Shown: positions 18,054 to 27,991, counted from the first letter of the stretch. The stretch is 64,000 nucleotides of DNA from Mediterraneibacter massiliensis (GCF_001487105.1 NZ_LN913001.1:308698-372697); one strand, 5' to 3'. A program made the numbers and translations. The notes: generated from the letters alone by a model not told the origin.

Positions 18054-19382
18054 ATGAAATACGAAATGGGTATCAGTGGCGCGATCATTGTTTCCGGGCA
18101 TAATGGATACGAGCCATTTATCGGTTCGGTTGCTATCAGAGGGGACAGGATCGAGAAAGTCGTAACAGGAAGTTTGGAGAAAGAGGACTGCGAGGAATGG
18201 ATCGACGGTACTGGCAAGATTCTTATGCCGGGACTTGTGAATGCACATTGCCACGGGGATATGACACTGGCAAGAGGATTGGGCGATGACCTTACACTTC
18301 TTGAACAGAATGAAAAATTTGCCGATACCGAGTGGTTTTATACGCTCATAAGTGATGAAGATCGTTATTATTCCAGGCAATTAACATATTGCGAAGCACT
18401 TCTTTCTGGTACGACATTTATAATGGAGAACATGTATTGGGGGCTTGGGGAAGATTCTGTTAAGGCAATGGTTGAGACGGGAATTAAAGGAGCTCTTGCA
18501 GAAGATATAAGAGTGAGTTTCGTAAGACCGGATGATTTTGTTTCAGATGCATTTTTGGAAGCATACGGGGAAGTGTGCCAAAAGAATGGAATATTGCCAA
18601 TACTTGGTGGAATATCTGAAGAAGATTACAAGACAGAACGTTTAAAAAGAATTCTTGAGATCGCCCGAAAGCATGGCATGAAACTTACATGCCACTTAGC
18701 GGAAAATACTTGGCGAAGAGACATAGTAAGAGAAAGATATAACACGACTGCCATTGATTATTTGTATGGGACTGACCTTCTTGGGAGTGATGTGATAGGT
18801 TCCCATGTTGTTTATGCGACTGATGAAGAAGTTAAGCAATTAAAGGAAACAGACACAAAAGTTGTGAATACACCTCTTTGTGAGATGAAGATCTGTGATG
18901 GCATAGCGCCTATTCCGGAAATGGTAAAGCAGGGGGTTACAGTCTGCTTAGGAACGGATGGAAGTATGTGGAACAATTCGAATGATATTTTCCGTGAAAT
19001 GAAAGGAATGTCACTTCTGCATACCATCAATAGTGGAATACGAAGCCTTACAAAGAAAGAAATATTGGATATGGCAACGATCAATGGGGCGAAGTGCTTT
19101 GGATTAGAAAAAGAGATGGGTACAATTGAAGAAGGAAAGAAAGCAGATCTTCTTCTGATTGAAACGAATACTCCACATATGCAGCCAATTCGTATGGGAG
19201 TAAATGAAAATGTAACATCAGCAATTGTTTTTAATGCAACAGGACAAGATGTTACAGATGTGTTCGTTAATGGCAGACATGTTGTATCAAATGGAGAACT
19301 TCTTACAGTGAAGGTAGAAGAAATCATGAATAAGGTAAAAGCCGCTTCGGAGAAAATAGCGGATTATTTACAGAAACAGTAG
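18054..19382 (+). CDS. Amidohydrolase, MtaD/SsnA-like nucleoside or base deaminase
   Basis: The 442-residue zinc hydrolase has the full metal set: NAHCHGDMTLARG (His-x-His, about residue 63), CHLAEN, GSHVVYATDEE and CLGTDGSMWNNSND (Asp). It is most like the subgroup that deaminates adenosine-type nucleosides, S-adenosylhomocysteine or methylthioadenosine. The middle of the first motif is Cys rather than the common Thr. GGGGAGG precedes ATG 18054. Between an alcohol dehydrogenase and a nucleoside importer, deamination of an imported purine nucleoside before phosphorolysis is plausible; the exact substrate is unknown. Confidence 0.75.
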   Translation: MKYEMGISGAIIVSGHNGYEPFIGSVAIRGDRIEKVVTGSLEKEDCEEWIDGTGKILMPGLVNAHCHGDMTLARGLGDDLTLLEQNEKFADTEWFYTLISDEDRYYSRQLTYCEALLSGTTFIMENMYWGLGEDSVKAMVETGIKGALAEDIRVSFVRPDDFVSDAFLEAYGEVCQKNGILPILGGISEEDYKTERLKRILEIARKHGMKLTCHLAENTWRRDIVRERYNTTAIDYLYGTDLLGSDVIGSHVVYATDEEVKQLKETDTKVVNTPLCEMKICDGIAPIPEMVKQGVTVCLGTDGSMWNNSNDIFREMKGMSLLHTINSGIRSLTKKEILDMATINGAKCFGLEKEMGTIEEGKKADLLLIETNTPHMQPIRMGVNENVTSAIVFNATGQDVTDVFVNGRHVVSNGELLTVKVEEIMNKVKAASEKIADYLQKQ

Positions 19383-19411
19383 CATGAAAAAGGAAAGGAA
19401 GGGTAATTATT

Positions 19412-20509
19412 ATGAAGAAAAAAGTTTTATCAATGTTACTGACAGCAGCGCTCGTTATGAGTATGGTAGCAGGATGTGGTGGCGGAAAAGACAAGGCTGA
19501 CCAAGGATCCGACAAAGCAGACAACGGAGAAAAGCAGTATAAAGTAGCGCTCGTTGTTAACCAGAAATTCGGAGACAAAGCTTCCATGGACGATCTTGCA
19601 AAAGGTGCAGACCAGGCAGCAGAGGATTTTGGAGTGGAAATCAAGAAACTGGAATCAGCTGAAGCATCTAAGTTTGAAGAAGATGTTCGTGCGATGGCAG
19701 ATGCAGGATATGATCTGATCGTAACTACATATCCGTATATGACAGATGCTACAAAGCTTGTTTCACAGGAGTATCCGGATACTAAATTTGCAGGCGTTTT
19801 CCAGATGATCAATCAGGGAGACGAAAAGTTTGAAAATGTCTGGGATACAGAGTTCCATGGTGAAGGCGCATTCTACCTTGGCGGATATATTGCTGGTAAA
19901 CTTACAAAAGCTAACCATGTAGGGTTCATCGTTGGTGGAGAAGAGCCAACGCCGAATGCTGAGGGTAATGGTTTTATGATGGGAGTTCTTGCAGCTAATC
20001 CAGAGGCAACAGTTGAGTTCGCCTATGTAGGAAGTTATGAAGATCCGGCTAAGGCAAAAGAAATTGCAAGCGCTATGATTTCTCAGGGATGTGATGTGCT
20101 TCAGACAGATTCTGGCGCCTCAAATGCAGGTGTTGTAGAAGCAAGTAAGGATGCCGGTATTCTCTGCGCAGGTGAAATTACAGATTATTATGATGCATAT
20201 GAAGGCTTCTATGGAATCGAAGGAATCGGTTTTGGGGATACAGCATATAAAGCAATTGAAATGCTGATCAACGACAACTTTGAAGGTGGAACACATGGTA
20301 TCCGTGATCTTACAAATGGTGGATACTTTATGGATTGGGATTCTTTCAATAGATTTGCAGATGCAAATGAAGAGTACAGCGAAGTCATGAAAGCAGCGAT
20401 CGCAGATGCTCAGAGCTTAGAGGAACAGATCAAAGACGGAAGTCTCGAGATCCCGTTTGACACAGAAGTACCAAGCTGGGACAGAATAAAGACAACATAC
20501 GGTAAATAA
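19412..20509 (+). CDS. BMP-family nucleoside-binding lipoprotein
   Basis: This is the extracellular substrate-binding part of an ABC importer. It has a lipoprotein signal peptide with lipobox VAGC at about residue 25, a Gly/Lys/Asp-rich linker, then a two-lobed BMP (PnrA/BmpA-like) domain beginning YKVALVVNQKFGDKASMDD. The 365-residue length is normal. Relatives bind purine and pyrimidine nucleosides. The matching ATPase and two permeases follow at 21473-25033. A processing-type hairpin directly after the gene may raise its mRNA level relative to the membrane parts. Confidence 0.92.
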   Translation: MKKKVLSMLLTAALVMSMVAGCGGGKDKADQGSDKADNGEKQYKVALVVNQKFGDKASMDDLAKGADQAAEDFGVEIKKLESAEASKFEEDVRAMADAGYDLIVTTYPYMTDATKLVSQEYPDTKFAGVFQMINQGDEKFENVWDTEFHGEGAFYLGGYIAGKLTKANHVGFIVGGEEPTPNAEGNGFMMGVLAANPEATVEFAYVGSYEDPAKAKEIASAMISQGCDVLQTDSGASNAGVVEASKDAGILCAGEITDYYDAYEGFYGIEGIGFGDTAYKAIEMLINDNFEGGTHGIRDLTNGGYFMDWDSFNRFADANEEYSEVMKAAIADAQSLEEQIKDGSLEIPFDTEVPSWDRIKTTYGK

Positions 20510-20525
20510 AAATCATATGTAAATA

Positions 20526-20563
20526 GTCCCCGCTTGCGTGTATATACACAATATGGCGGGGAC
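20526..20563 (+). ncRNA. Intercistronic hairpin after the binding protein
   Basis: GTCCCCGC (20526-20533) pairs with GCGGGGAC (20556-20563), enclosing a GTGTATATACAC palindrome. There is no T-tract, so it is more likely an mRNA-stabilising or processing stem than a terminator. Such elements often follow the binding-protein gene of ABC importers. Confidence 0.6.
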
Positions 20564-20623
20564 GTCTATAAGACACAGATACAAAAGAGGCTGAACACGC
20601 ATAGCAGTGGAAGGAGAACTGAC

Positions 20624-21457
20624 ATGGAAGAAAATGTAAACAGGGCATCGGCTCCAAAAGCAGAGAATGAAGGGGTGTATCATCTTCAGTTGAAAAAGGG
20701 AGACGTACCACCGTACGTAATATTACCTGGAGCGCCAGAAAGAACCGTTAAAATAGCTAAAAATTGGGAAAATGTAAAAGAAGTTGCATCCTACAGAGAA
20801 TATAAAACAGTAACAGGAACATATAAAGGCGCAGAATTAGCTTGTACATCAACAGGAATCGGAGGTCCGAGTTCAGAGATTTGTCTTCACGAGTTAAATA
20901 CATTAGGCGTTCATACCTGCATTCGTGTGGGCACAACAGGGTGTATCGTACCAGAGTTTGATCTTGGAGATTTGATCATACCGGTTGCGGCATATAGAAA
21001 AGATGGGACGTCTGCTACATATGTAGAGCCAGAATTTCCGGCGTTTGCAAATCCTTATGTTGTAATGGCGCTGATCGAGGCGTGTGAAAGACTTGGTTTT
21101 AGATACGGACTTGGTCTGGATTATACGGTTGGTTCCTTTTATATCGGACAAGGAAGACCTCTGAATGAAGATGGATCAGGATACTGGCCGTCATTTGCAG
21201 AAAAAATCATTCCGGACCTGCAATCAGCCGGTGTTACGAATATTGAAATGGAGACATCCGGTCAGCTTGTTGTAGGGTATCTTCACGGAATGAGAATGGG
21301 AGCAATTCTTTCTGTGATTTCTAACCGTGTTCTCGACAGATGGGGAGACAACGGCGGTGAAGAAAAAGCTTGTTTGGCAGCAGCTGAAGCAATGAAAATA
21401 CTTCAGGAGTGGGATGAATCAGGGGAAGTTAAACTGAGTGCAAAACTGAAGAGATAA
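20624..21457 (+). CDS. Nucleoside phosphorylase (uridine phosphorylase-like)
   Basis: NP-I family enzyme that splits a nucleoside with phosphate into base and (deoxy)ribose-1-phosphate, which DeoB can then use. I chose ATG at 20624 (MEENVNRA), preceded by AAGGAG; an upstream in-frame ATG at 20534 lies in the hairpin region. The 277-residue protein shows the phosphate loop ILPGAPERTVKIA, the STGIGGPSSEICLHEL motif (about residue 80), RVGTTGCI, and the ribose-site NIEMETSGQL. These fit uridine phosphorylase better than purine nucleoside phosphorylase, but purine use cannot be excluded. Confidence 0.85.
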   Translation: MEENVNRASAPKAENEGVYHLQLKKGDVPPYVILPGAPERTVKIAKNWENVKEVASYREYKTVTGTYKGAELACTSTGIGGPSSEICLHELNTLGVHTCIRVGTTGCIVPEFDLGDLIIPVAAYRKDGTSATYVEPEFPAFANPYVVMALIEACERLGFRYGLGLDYTVGSFYIGQGRPLNEDGSGYWPSFAEKIIPDLQSAGVTNIEMETSGQLVVGYLHGMRMGAILSVISNRVLDRWGDNGGEEKACLAAAEAMKILQEWDESGEVKLSAKLKR

Positions 21458-21472
21458 AAAGAGGGTGGACTT

Positions 21473-23011
21473 ATGGCAACAGCAGTAGAAATGTTGAATA
21501 TATCTAAATTTTATCCCGGTGTGGTTGCGACAGACAATGTATCTTTGCGTGTAGATGAAGGGCAGATACTTGGCTTGATCGGAGAAAACGGAGCGGGAAA
21601 ATCTACTATGATGAACATGCTTTACGGTATGACAGAACCGGATATCGGTGAGATCAGATTGTTTGGAAAAAAAGTACGAATCCAGTCTCCTAATATGGCG
21701 ATAAAATTAGGGATAGGAATGGTGCATCAGCATTTCATGCTGATGCCAAATCTGACCGTACTTCAGAATATTATTCTTGGAAATACGCCGACAAAAAACG
21801 GCTTGATCGACGTGAAAACGGCGAAAGAAAAAATAGAAGAGATCATGAAAAAGTATGATCTTCCGGTCAATCTTGATGAGAAGATCTACCAGCTGTCAGT
21901 AGGTGAAAAGCAGCGAGTCGAGATAATCAAAGCGCTTTACAGGGATGCAAAAGTGCTGATCATGGATGAACCGACGGCAGTCTTGACACCGACGGAGACA
22001 GATAAACTGTTAGTTGTATTAAAACAATTAAAAGCGCAGGGCTGTGCAATTATTTTTATCACGCATAAATTGAGAGAAGTTATGGCTATTACGGATAAAA
22101 TCGTTGTAATGCGTAAAGGTCTTGTAACAGGTGCGCTCGACACAGCAGAAGCACATACAGATGGTCTGTCTAATATGATGGTTGGCCGTAAAGTAAATTT
22201 AGAGATCCCCAGAAAAGAATATGATCCAGGAGAAACTGTGCTTGAAGTTGAGGGCTTGAAAGCGCTCAATCAGAGAGGGCTTCCGGCGCTTAGAGGTGTA
22301 GATCTCAAAGTGCATAGAGGAGAAATTGTCGGAATCGCAGGAGTAGAGGGAAATGGACAGACAGAGCTGATCGAAACGATTTCAGGGATGCTCAAACCAA
22401 CAGAGGGGAAAGTGCTGTTCAAAGGTGAAGACATAACCGAGTATTCCGTAAGAAAACGTAGAGAAGACGGAATGTCGCATATACCGGAAGATCGTTTGAA
22501 AATGGGAAGTGCAAAAGATTGCACGATCAGAGATAATCTTATCTTAAACAGATATTATCAGAAACCATATTGTAAAATGGGGATTTTAAACAGTGGAAAA
22601 TTACATGATATGTCTGAACAATTATGCAGAGACTTTGGCGTAAAAACCCCTGACTCTGATTATCAGTTGGGGACATTGTCAGGCGGAAATATGCAGAAAG
22701 TAATTTTTGCAAGGGAGATGGAGGCAAATCCGGATCTTTTGATAGCAGCACAGCCGACAAGAGGAGTAGATATCGGAGCCATTGAATCTATTCATAAGAA
22801 AATTGTAGAAGTTCGTGACTCAGACAGAGGTGTTCTTCTTGTAAGCGCTGAATTAGATGAAATATTATCTCTTTCTGATAGAATTCTTGTTATGTATGAA
22901 GGGGAAATTATGGCAGAATTCTTAAGGGGAGAGGCAGATGAAAGAAAGATCGCAGTATATATGACCGGTGCAAAGAGACAGGAAAAAGGTGGTGAGAGCA
23001 ATGGAGAATAA
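21473..23011 (+). CDS. Nucleoside ABC importer, duplicated ATP-binding protein
   Basis: The 512-residue protein carries two ABC domains, as in RbsA and the NupO/YufO nucleoside ATPases. The first has Walker A GENGAGKST, the unusual signature LSVGEKQRVEI and Walker B VLIMDEPTAVLTP. The second has a degenerate Walker A (GVEGNGQTE), the signature LSGGNMQKVIFARE and Walker B with AAQPTRGVD, so only one site is fully typical, as is normal in this family. It follows the phosphorylase by 15 bp, and its 3' end overlaps the first permease. Confidence 0.93.
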   Translation: MATAVEMLNISKFYPGVVATDNVSLRVDEGQILGLIGENGAGKSTMMNMLYGMTEPDIGEIRLFGKKVRIQSPNMAIKLGIGMVHQHFMLMPNLTVLQNIILGNTPTKNGLIDVKTAKEKIEEIMKKYDLPVNLDEKIYQLSVGEKQRVEIIKALYRDAKVLIMDEPTAVLTPTETDKLLVVLKQLKAQGCAIIFITHKLREVMAITDKIVVMRKGLVTGALDTAEAHTDGLSNMMVGRKVNLEIPRKEYDPGETVLEVEGLKALNQRGLPALRGVDLKVHRGEIVGIAGVEGNGQTELIETISGMLKPTEGKVLFKGEDITEYSVRKRREDGMSHIPEDRLKMGSAKDCTIRDNLILNRYYQKPYCKMGILNSGKLHDMSEQLCRDFGVKTPDSDYQLGTLSGGNMQKVIFAREMEANPDLLIAAQPTRGVDIGAIESIHKKIVEVRDSDRGVLLVSAELDEILSLSDRILVMYEGEIMAEFLRGEADERKIAVYMTGAKRQEKGGESNGE

Positions 23012-24092
23012 GAAAAAAAGTAAAATTATTTCGGCTCTTGGAATAGTGGGCAAGCAAGTAGGCTTGATCATTGTAGCTCTGTTGCTTGCGACAATCTTCC
23101 TTGCAGCTTCTGACTACGATCCGTTTGCTATTATACGTGGTATATGGAACAGTATGACTTCGGACATTGCAGGTACGATCCGTTGGATGACACCGTTAGC
23201 TCTTGCCGGTCTTGCAGTATGTGTGACATATAAAGCGAAAGTGTTTAATCTGGGCGTTGACGGCCAGCTGTACATGGGAGCGGCGGCAGCAACAGCAGTG
23301 GCGGTGAATCTTCCCGTTGATCTTAATCAGGGAGTATCTGTTGTAGTTGTATTTTTTGCGGCTATGCTTGCAGGCGCCGCATTTGCGATGATACCGGCTC
23401 TTATGAAAGTGTATCTGAATACAAATGAAATAGTATCCACTTTGCTGCTGAATTTTATTGCAGAATTATTTATTGAATATCTGGTAACGGGCCCTCTTAG
23501 AGACCCGGCAGAAGGAACCAACTTAAACGCAAGTGCGGTCCTTCCGGAAAATACTTGGCTGCCGCGGCTTTCCTGGCTCCATCCATCTTCTGCTAATATA
23601 GGATTTTATATCGCGATCATCGTAATGGTGGTGTTAGCATTTGTATTTTTTAAAACATCATTTGGTCATGAGATCAAGATCGTTGGTTCGAATCCAGTAC
23701 TTGCGAGATATTCTGGTATGAAGCCTAAAAAAACGATCATTCAGGTTATGGCGATCAGCGGCGCTATTGGAGGGATTATCGGTGCAATAGAAGTGACGGC
23801 AGTACAGCATAGACTGCTTGCTGGTTTCAACCCTGATTTTGGTATGACAGGAATTGTTGTCTCGCTCTTGGCAAATAATAATCCGATCGGTGTGTTCTTT
23901 TCAGGCGCTTTCTTTGGAGCTCTTCATAATGGCGGTATCAATATGGAACGTATCACCGATGTGCCGTCAGCAGTTACGGATATTGTAACAGGTATTATAT
24001 TCTTGACGATTGGAGCAAAATTTGTGCTTCCGAAGATAAAAAAAGCAATTGCAGCAAAAAAATCTGAGAATAAAGGAGGAAAAACGGTATGA
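23001..24092 (+). CDS. Nucleoside ABC importer permease 1
   Basis: BPD_transp_2-type permease, like NupP, with about ten membrane segments. I chose ATG at 23001 (MENKKKSKII), which overlaps the ATPase stop by 11 bp and has GGTGGTGAG upstream. The 363-residue protein contains the family's KVFNLGVDGQLYMGAAAA motif (about residue 85) and the GMKPKKTIIQVMAISGAIGGIIGA EAA-like coupling region. It pairs with the next gene to form the membrane channel. Confidence 0.9.
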   Translation: MENKKKSKIISALGIVGKQVGLIIVALLLATIFLAASDYDPFAIIRGIWNSMTSDIAGTIRWMTPLALAGLAVCVTYKAKVFNLGVDGQLYMGAAAATAVAVNLPVDLNQGVSVVVVFFAAMLAGAAFAMIPALMKVYLNTNEIVSTLLLNFIAELFIEYLVTGPLRDPAEGTNLNASAVLPENTWLPRLSWLHPSSANIGFYIAIIVMVVLAFVFFKTSFGHEIKIVGSNPVLARYSGMKPKKTIIQVMAISGAIGGIIGAIEVTAVQHRLLAGFNPDFGMTGIVVSLLANNNPIGVFFSGAFFGALHNGGINMERITDVPSAVTDIVTGIIFLTIGAKFVLPKIKKAIAAKKSENKGGKTV

Positions 24093-25033
24093 ATGTAGCA
24101 GTTATTACAGATACTTTAGCATCCATGATCAGGATTGCGACTCCTTTGATGCTCATGGCTCTTGGCGGTCTGTTGTGTGACAGAGCGGGCGTATTTAACA
24201 TTGCTATGGAAGGGTTTGCTCTCGTGGGCGCTTTTGCGGCAGTTGCGGCAGTGCAGTTTTCAGGAGGCAGTGTTTGGATGGGACTTTTGGCAGCAATCCT
24301 GGTAGGCGCATTATACAGCGCGCTTTTCGGCTTGTTTGTTACGAAATTTAAAGCAGATAATATTATCGCTTCTATTGCGATGAATACGTTAGGCGCAGGT
24401 TTAACATCCTATCTTCTGAGAGCTATTTTTGGAGTGCAGGGTGCATTTGCGCCAGATAAAATAAATAAATTACCGATGATCCAAATTCCGATCATTAAAG
24501 ATATTCCTATTTTGAAATGTATTAGCGGGCAGAGTATCGTGACGTATTTTACGGTACTATTGATCATTGCTATTTTCATTATGTTGTTCCGCACAAAAAC
24601 AGGACTTGCAGTTTGTGCAGTTGGGGAATCGGATGTAGCAGCAAGAACAGCAGGTATAAAACCAGAACTGGTCAAATGGAAAGTGATTTTGATATCTGGA
24701 GCACTGTCAGGACTTGCAGGAGCCTATTTATCTACAATTTCCGTATCCCAGTTCTCGGAAAATATGATCCAAGGACGTGGTTTTACAGCATTTACAGCCT
24801 ATGTATTTGGTGGATCACATCCAATATTTGCATCACTGGTATCTTTATTGTTTGGACTTGCAGAGGCGATCGGAATCCGAATCGAACTTATGGGGATGGA
24901 TATTTCCCCATCCATTATCAGCATGTTCCCATATATGCTTGCAATCGCGGCACTTGCGGTTAGTTCTTATATGATGAAGCGGAAACTGAAAGGTACTGTG
25001 AAAATGAAAAAGAAAAAGGAGAAGTTAGCATGA
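24089..25033 (+). CDS. Nucleoside ABC importer permease 2
   Basis: Second BPD_transp_2 permease (NupQ-like), 314 residues with about eight to ten membrane helices. The N-terminal LMALGGLLCDRAGVFNIAMEGFAL stretch (about residues 18-42) and the later AGIKPELVKWKVILISGALSG coupling region are diagnostic. Start overlaps the previous stop by 4 bp (ATGA), indicating translational coupling. Its own stop overlaps the transketolase start in the same way, which ties transport to metabolism at the level of translation. Confidence 0.9.
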   Translation: MNVAVITDTLASMIRIATPLMLMALGGLLCDRAGVFNIAMEGFALVGAFAAVAAVQFSGGSVWMGLLAAILVGALYSALFGLFVTKFKADNIIASIAMNTLGAGLTSYLLRAIFGVQGAFAPDKINKLPMIQIPIIKDIPILKCISGQSIVTYFTVLLIIAIFIMLFRTKTGLAVCAVGESDVAARTAGIKPELVKWKVILISGALSGLAGAYLSTISVSQFSENMIQGRGFTAFTAYVFGGSHPIFASLVSLLFGLAEAIGIRIELMGMDISPSIISMFPYMLAIAALAVSSYMMKRKLKGTVKMKKKKEKLA

Positions 25034-27021
25034 AAGAGCAAACAGCAATAAATGCCATAAGAATTTTGTCGGCTGACGCAATTCAAAAGGCAAAATCAGG
25101 ACATCCGGGGCTTCCTTTGGGAGCAGCTCCTATTGCATATGAGTTATGGGCGCATCACATGTCCCATAATCCTAAAAATCCTAAATGGATGAATCGGGAT
25201 AGATTTATTTTATCGGCGGGACATGGTTCGGCTATGTTGTATTCGCTGCTTCATCTTTTCGGGTATGGGGAATTAAGTGTGGAAGATTTAAAGCAGTTCC
25301 GTCAACTTGATTCTCTTACACCAGGACATCCGGAATATCGCCATACGGTTGGAGTGGAAGCTACAACTGGTCCTTTGGGAGCCGGATTGGGGATGGCGGT
25401 AGGAATGGCTATGGCGGAGAAACATCTTGCAGCGAAATTTAACAAAGAAAATTATCCGGTAATAGACCATTATACCTATGTTTTGTGTGGAGACGGCTGT
25501 CTTATGGAAGGAATTTCATCTGAGGTGATGTCTCTTGCGGGAACATTAGGGCTTGGAAAGTTGATCGTACTTTATGATTCAAACTCTATTACTATAGAAG
25601 GAGGAACAGATCTTGCGTTTACAGAAGATGTGACGAAACGTTTTGAGGCATTTGGTTTTCGTACATATACTGTGCAAGATGGAAATGATATAGAAGCCGT
25701 AGGAAGAGCAATAGAAAAAGCCAAAGAGGAATCGGATAAACCAGCCTTTATTAAGATTACTACCAAGATTGGATATGGTGTTCCTGCAAAAGAGGGGAAA
25801 GCCTGTGCGCATGGAGAACCTCTTGGAGAAGAAAACGTAAAAATTTTAAGAAAAACATTAAATTGGCCATGTGAAGAGCCTTTTAAGATTCCGGATGAGG
25901 TATATGATTTCTACAAAGAATTGGCATCTCAGGGTGAAGAAAAAGAAACTGTTTGGAATGCGATGATGGAAGAGTACGCAAGAGAATATCCGGACTTAAA
26001 GGCAGAGTTAGAGCGCTGGTTTGATGAAGATCGTGAAGATAACTTGATCGAGGACGTTGATTTCTGGAAGAGAGAAGGAAAGGCAGAGGCTACAAGAAGT
26101 ATTTCTGGTAAGGCGTTGAATTATATCAAAGATAAGATGCCAAATCTTGTTGGAGGATCTGCTGATTTAGGACCATCGAATAAAACGATCATGAGTGAAG
26201 CAGGGGAATTCTCTAAGGAAACACCTGACGGAAGAAATATTCATTTTGGAGTGCGTGAAATTGGAATGACTGCAATTGCGAACGGAATGCTTCTGCATGG
26301 TGGTTTAAAAACATATACGGCTACATTTTTTGTTTTTGTTGACTATATGAAACCTATGCTTCGCTTATCCTCTTTGATGCAGATTCCGCAGATCGCAGTA
26401 CTTTCTCATGACAGTATCGGCGTTGGGGAAGATGGACCGACACATGAACCGATAGAACAGCTTGCAATGCTTCGTTCCATGCCGAACATGTATGTATTCC
26501 GTCCTGCTGATGAAATCGAGACAAAAGCGGCATGGTATACTGCAGTGACATCAAAACGAACGCCGACGTGTCTTGTGGTTTCCAGACAGAATCTTCCAGT
26601 ACTTGCGGGGACGTCAAAAGATGCCCTTTTTGGAGGATATGTGCTCAGAAAGGAGAAAAAATCGGAAGCAGATCTGTTAATGTTTGCAACTGGTTCAGAA
26701 GCAGGCCTTGCAGTAGAAGCAGCGGAGAAACTTGAAGAACAAGGAATTTCAGCCAGAGTAGTAAGTATGCCGTGTATGGAATTGTTTGAGGAGCAGACGA
26801 AAGAATATAAGGAATCCGTAATTCCTGCAAATGTGAAAAAACGCGTTGCGATAGAAGCGGGCTGCAGCATGCCATGGTACAAGTATGCAGGAATTGATGG
26901 CTGCTTTGTTACAATGGACACATTCGGGGCGTCTGCACCGGCAGGACAACTATTTGAAAAGTATGGATTTTCAGTAGATAATGTGGTTACAACAATAGAA
27001 AATTATATGAGAAATAAGTAA
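25030..27021 (+). CDS. tkt: Transketolase
   Basis: Thiamine-diphosphate enzyme that moves two-carbon ketol units between sugar phosphates. The full-length form has 663 residues in one chain. Seen are the N-terminal domain with AIQKAKSGHPGLPLG and the TPP/Mg motif GDGCLMEGISSEVMSLAG (about residues 155-172), the pyrimidine domain with FGVREIGMTAIANGM and GEDGPTHEPIEQL, and the C-terminal domain. ATG overlaps the permease stop by 4 bp. With deoB and the transaldolase-like protein it would let ribose-5-phosphate enter glycolysis. A housekeeping transketolase may exist elsewhere, so this could be a dedicated copy. Confidence 0.95.
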   Translation: MKEQTAINAIRILSADAIQKAKSGHPGLPLGAAPIAYELWAHHMSHNPKNPKWMNRDRFILSAGHGSAMLYSLLHLFGYGELSVEDLKQFRQLDSLTPGHPEYRHTVGVEATTGPLGAGLGMAVGMAMAEKHLAAKFNKENYPVIDHYTYVLCGDGCLMEGISSEVMSLAGTLGLGKLIVLYDSNSITIEGGTDLAFTEDVTKRFEAFGFRTYTVQDGNDIEAVGRAIEKAKEESDKPAFIKITTKIGYGVPAKEGKACAHGEPLGEENVKILRKTLNWPCEEPFKIPDEVYDFYKELASQGEEKETVWNAMMEEYAREYPDLKAELERWFDEDREDNLIEDVDFWKREGKAEATRSISGKALNYIKDKMPNLVGGSADLGPSNKTIMSEAGEFSKETPDGRNIHFGVREIGMTAIANGMLLHGGLKTYTATFFVFVDYMKPMLRLSSLMQIPQIAVLSHDSIGVGEDGPTHEPIEQLAMLRSMPNMYVFRPADEIETKAAWYTAVTSKRTPTCLVVSRQNLPVLAGTSKDALFGGYVLRKEKKSEADLLMFATGSEAGLAVEAAEKLEEQGISARVVSMPCMELFEEQTKEYKESVIPANVKKRVAIEAGCSMPWYKYAGIDGCFVTMDTFGASAPAGQLFEKYGFSVDNVVTTIENYMRNK

Positions 27022-27122
27022 ATCACTGCTTTTAAAGAGTTATAAAGCGTGATATAATCAAATAAGAATTTATGGGGAAAGATCTTTGATCTGCACGGTT
27101 GTAACAGGGAGTAGGAGAGAAT

Positions 27123-27896
27123 GTGAGTAGAAAAGAAGAACGATTGAATCAAGTGGTTGATATTCTGAAAAAACGGAATAGTGCGACAATTAAAGAATTA
27201 GCGGTCTTATTGGATGTTTCTGAGATGACGATTCGCAGAGATATGGAAATGCTTAAAGCAAAGGGAATTATACTGGATATTCCCGGAGTGGCTGTTTTAA
27301 ATGCTTCTGCAGCAGATGAGGCAGATAAATATTTATTGTCTATGGCAACTACATTTCATGCAAAAGAAAAAGAACGCATAGGACGATATGCGGCGACGCT
27401 GATACATGATGATGATTGTATTGTCATTGACAATGGATCCACAACAGAATGTCTGGCGGATAATATAGGACCGGATAAGAAAATTTCTGTTTTTACATGC
27501 AACCTGAACATTGTAAATAAGGTATGTAATCATCCGAATGTTTCGATTATTTTTGGCGGAGGATATTACCATCCGGATACAACTTTGTTTGAATGTGAGG
27601 AAAGCATTGCATTGTTAAAAAAAGTGCGTGCAACGAAAGCTTTTCTTTCGGCAGCAGGCGTGCATGAGTCGATGGGGATTACCGGGATGAATAGTTATGA
27701 ACTGACAATAAAACGAGAATTGATTCAAACAGGAGCAGAAAAGATCTTATTAGTTGATTCAAGTAAATTTGGATTGATAAAACCGTGGTTTATAACAGAT
27801 TTGGAGATATTTGACCGTATAATCACCGATACGGACATTACACAAGAGTGGGTAGAAATTATAGAAAAAAAAGATATTATGCTGGATATTGTATAG
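27123..27896 (+). CDS. DeoR-family transcriptional regulator
   Basis: The 257-residue protein has an N-terminal winged helix-turn-helix (ATIKELAVLLDVSEMTIRRDMEML, about residues 20-43) and a C-terminal phospho-sugar-sensing domain (VIDNGSTTECLADNI; FLSAAGVHESMGITGMN; KILLVDSSKFG). Start is GTG at 27123 with AGGAG five bases before; an ATG at 27121 is out of frame. A TATAAT box at 27053 may give it its own transcript. It most likely controls the nucleoside cluster through the palindrome at 12464, answering to a sugar phosphate such as (deoxy)ribose-5-phosphate (inference). Confidence 0.88.
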   Translation: MSRKEERLNQVVDILKKRNSATIKELAVLLDVSEMTIRRDMEMLKAKGIILDIPGVAVLNASAADEADKYLLSMATTFHAKEKERIGRYAATLIHDDDCIVIDNGSTTECLADNIGPDKKISVFTCNLNIVNKVCNHPNVSIIFGGGYYHPDTTLFECEESIALLKKVRATKAFLSAAGVHESMGITGMNSYELTIKRELIQTGAEKILLVDSSKFGLIKPWFITDLEIFDRIITDTDITQEWVEIIEKKDIMLDIV

Positions 27897-27940
27897 CATG
27901 ATATCTGGGGCAGAATGGAGATATTTTGCCGATCACGAAA

Positions 27941-27991
27941 ATACAAAATCGCTGTATCACAATCAATATAAGGGATACAGCGATTTTGTAT
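27941..27991. terminator. Perfect 18-bp hairpin after the deoR-type gene
   Basis: The 18-base arms at 27941-27958 and 27974-27991 are perfectly complementary around a 15-base loop. There is no separate T-tract, though TTTT lies within the second arm. It probably ends the nucleoside cluster transcript. Confidence 0.6.
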
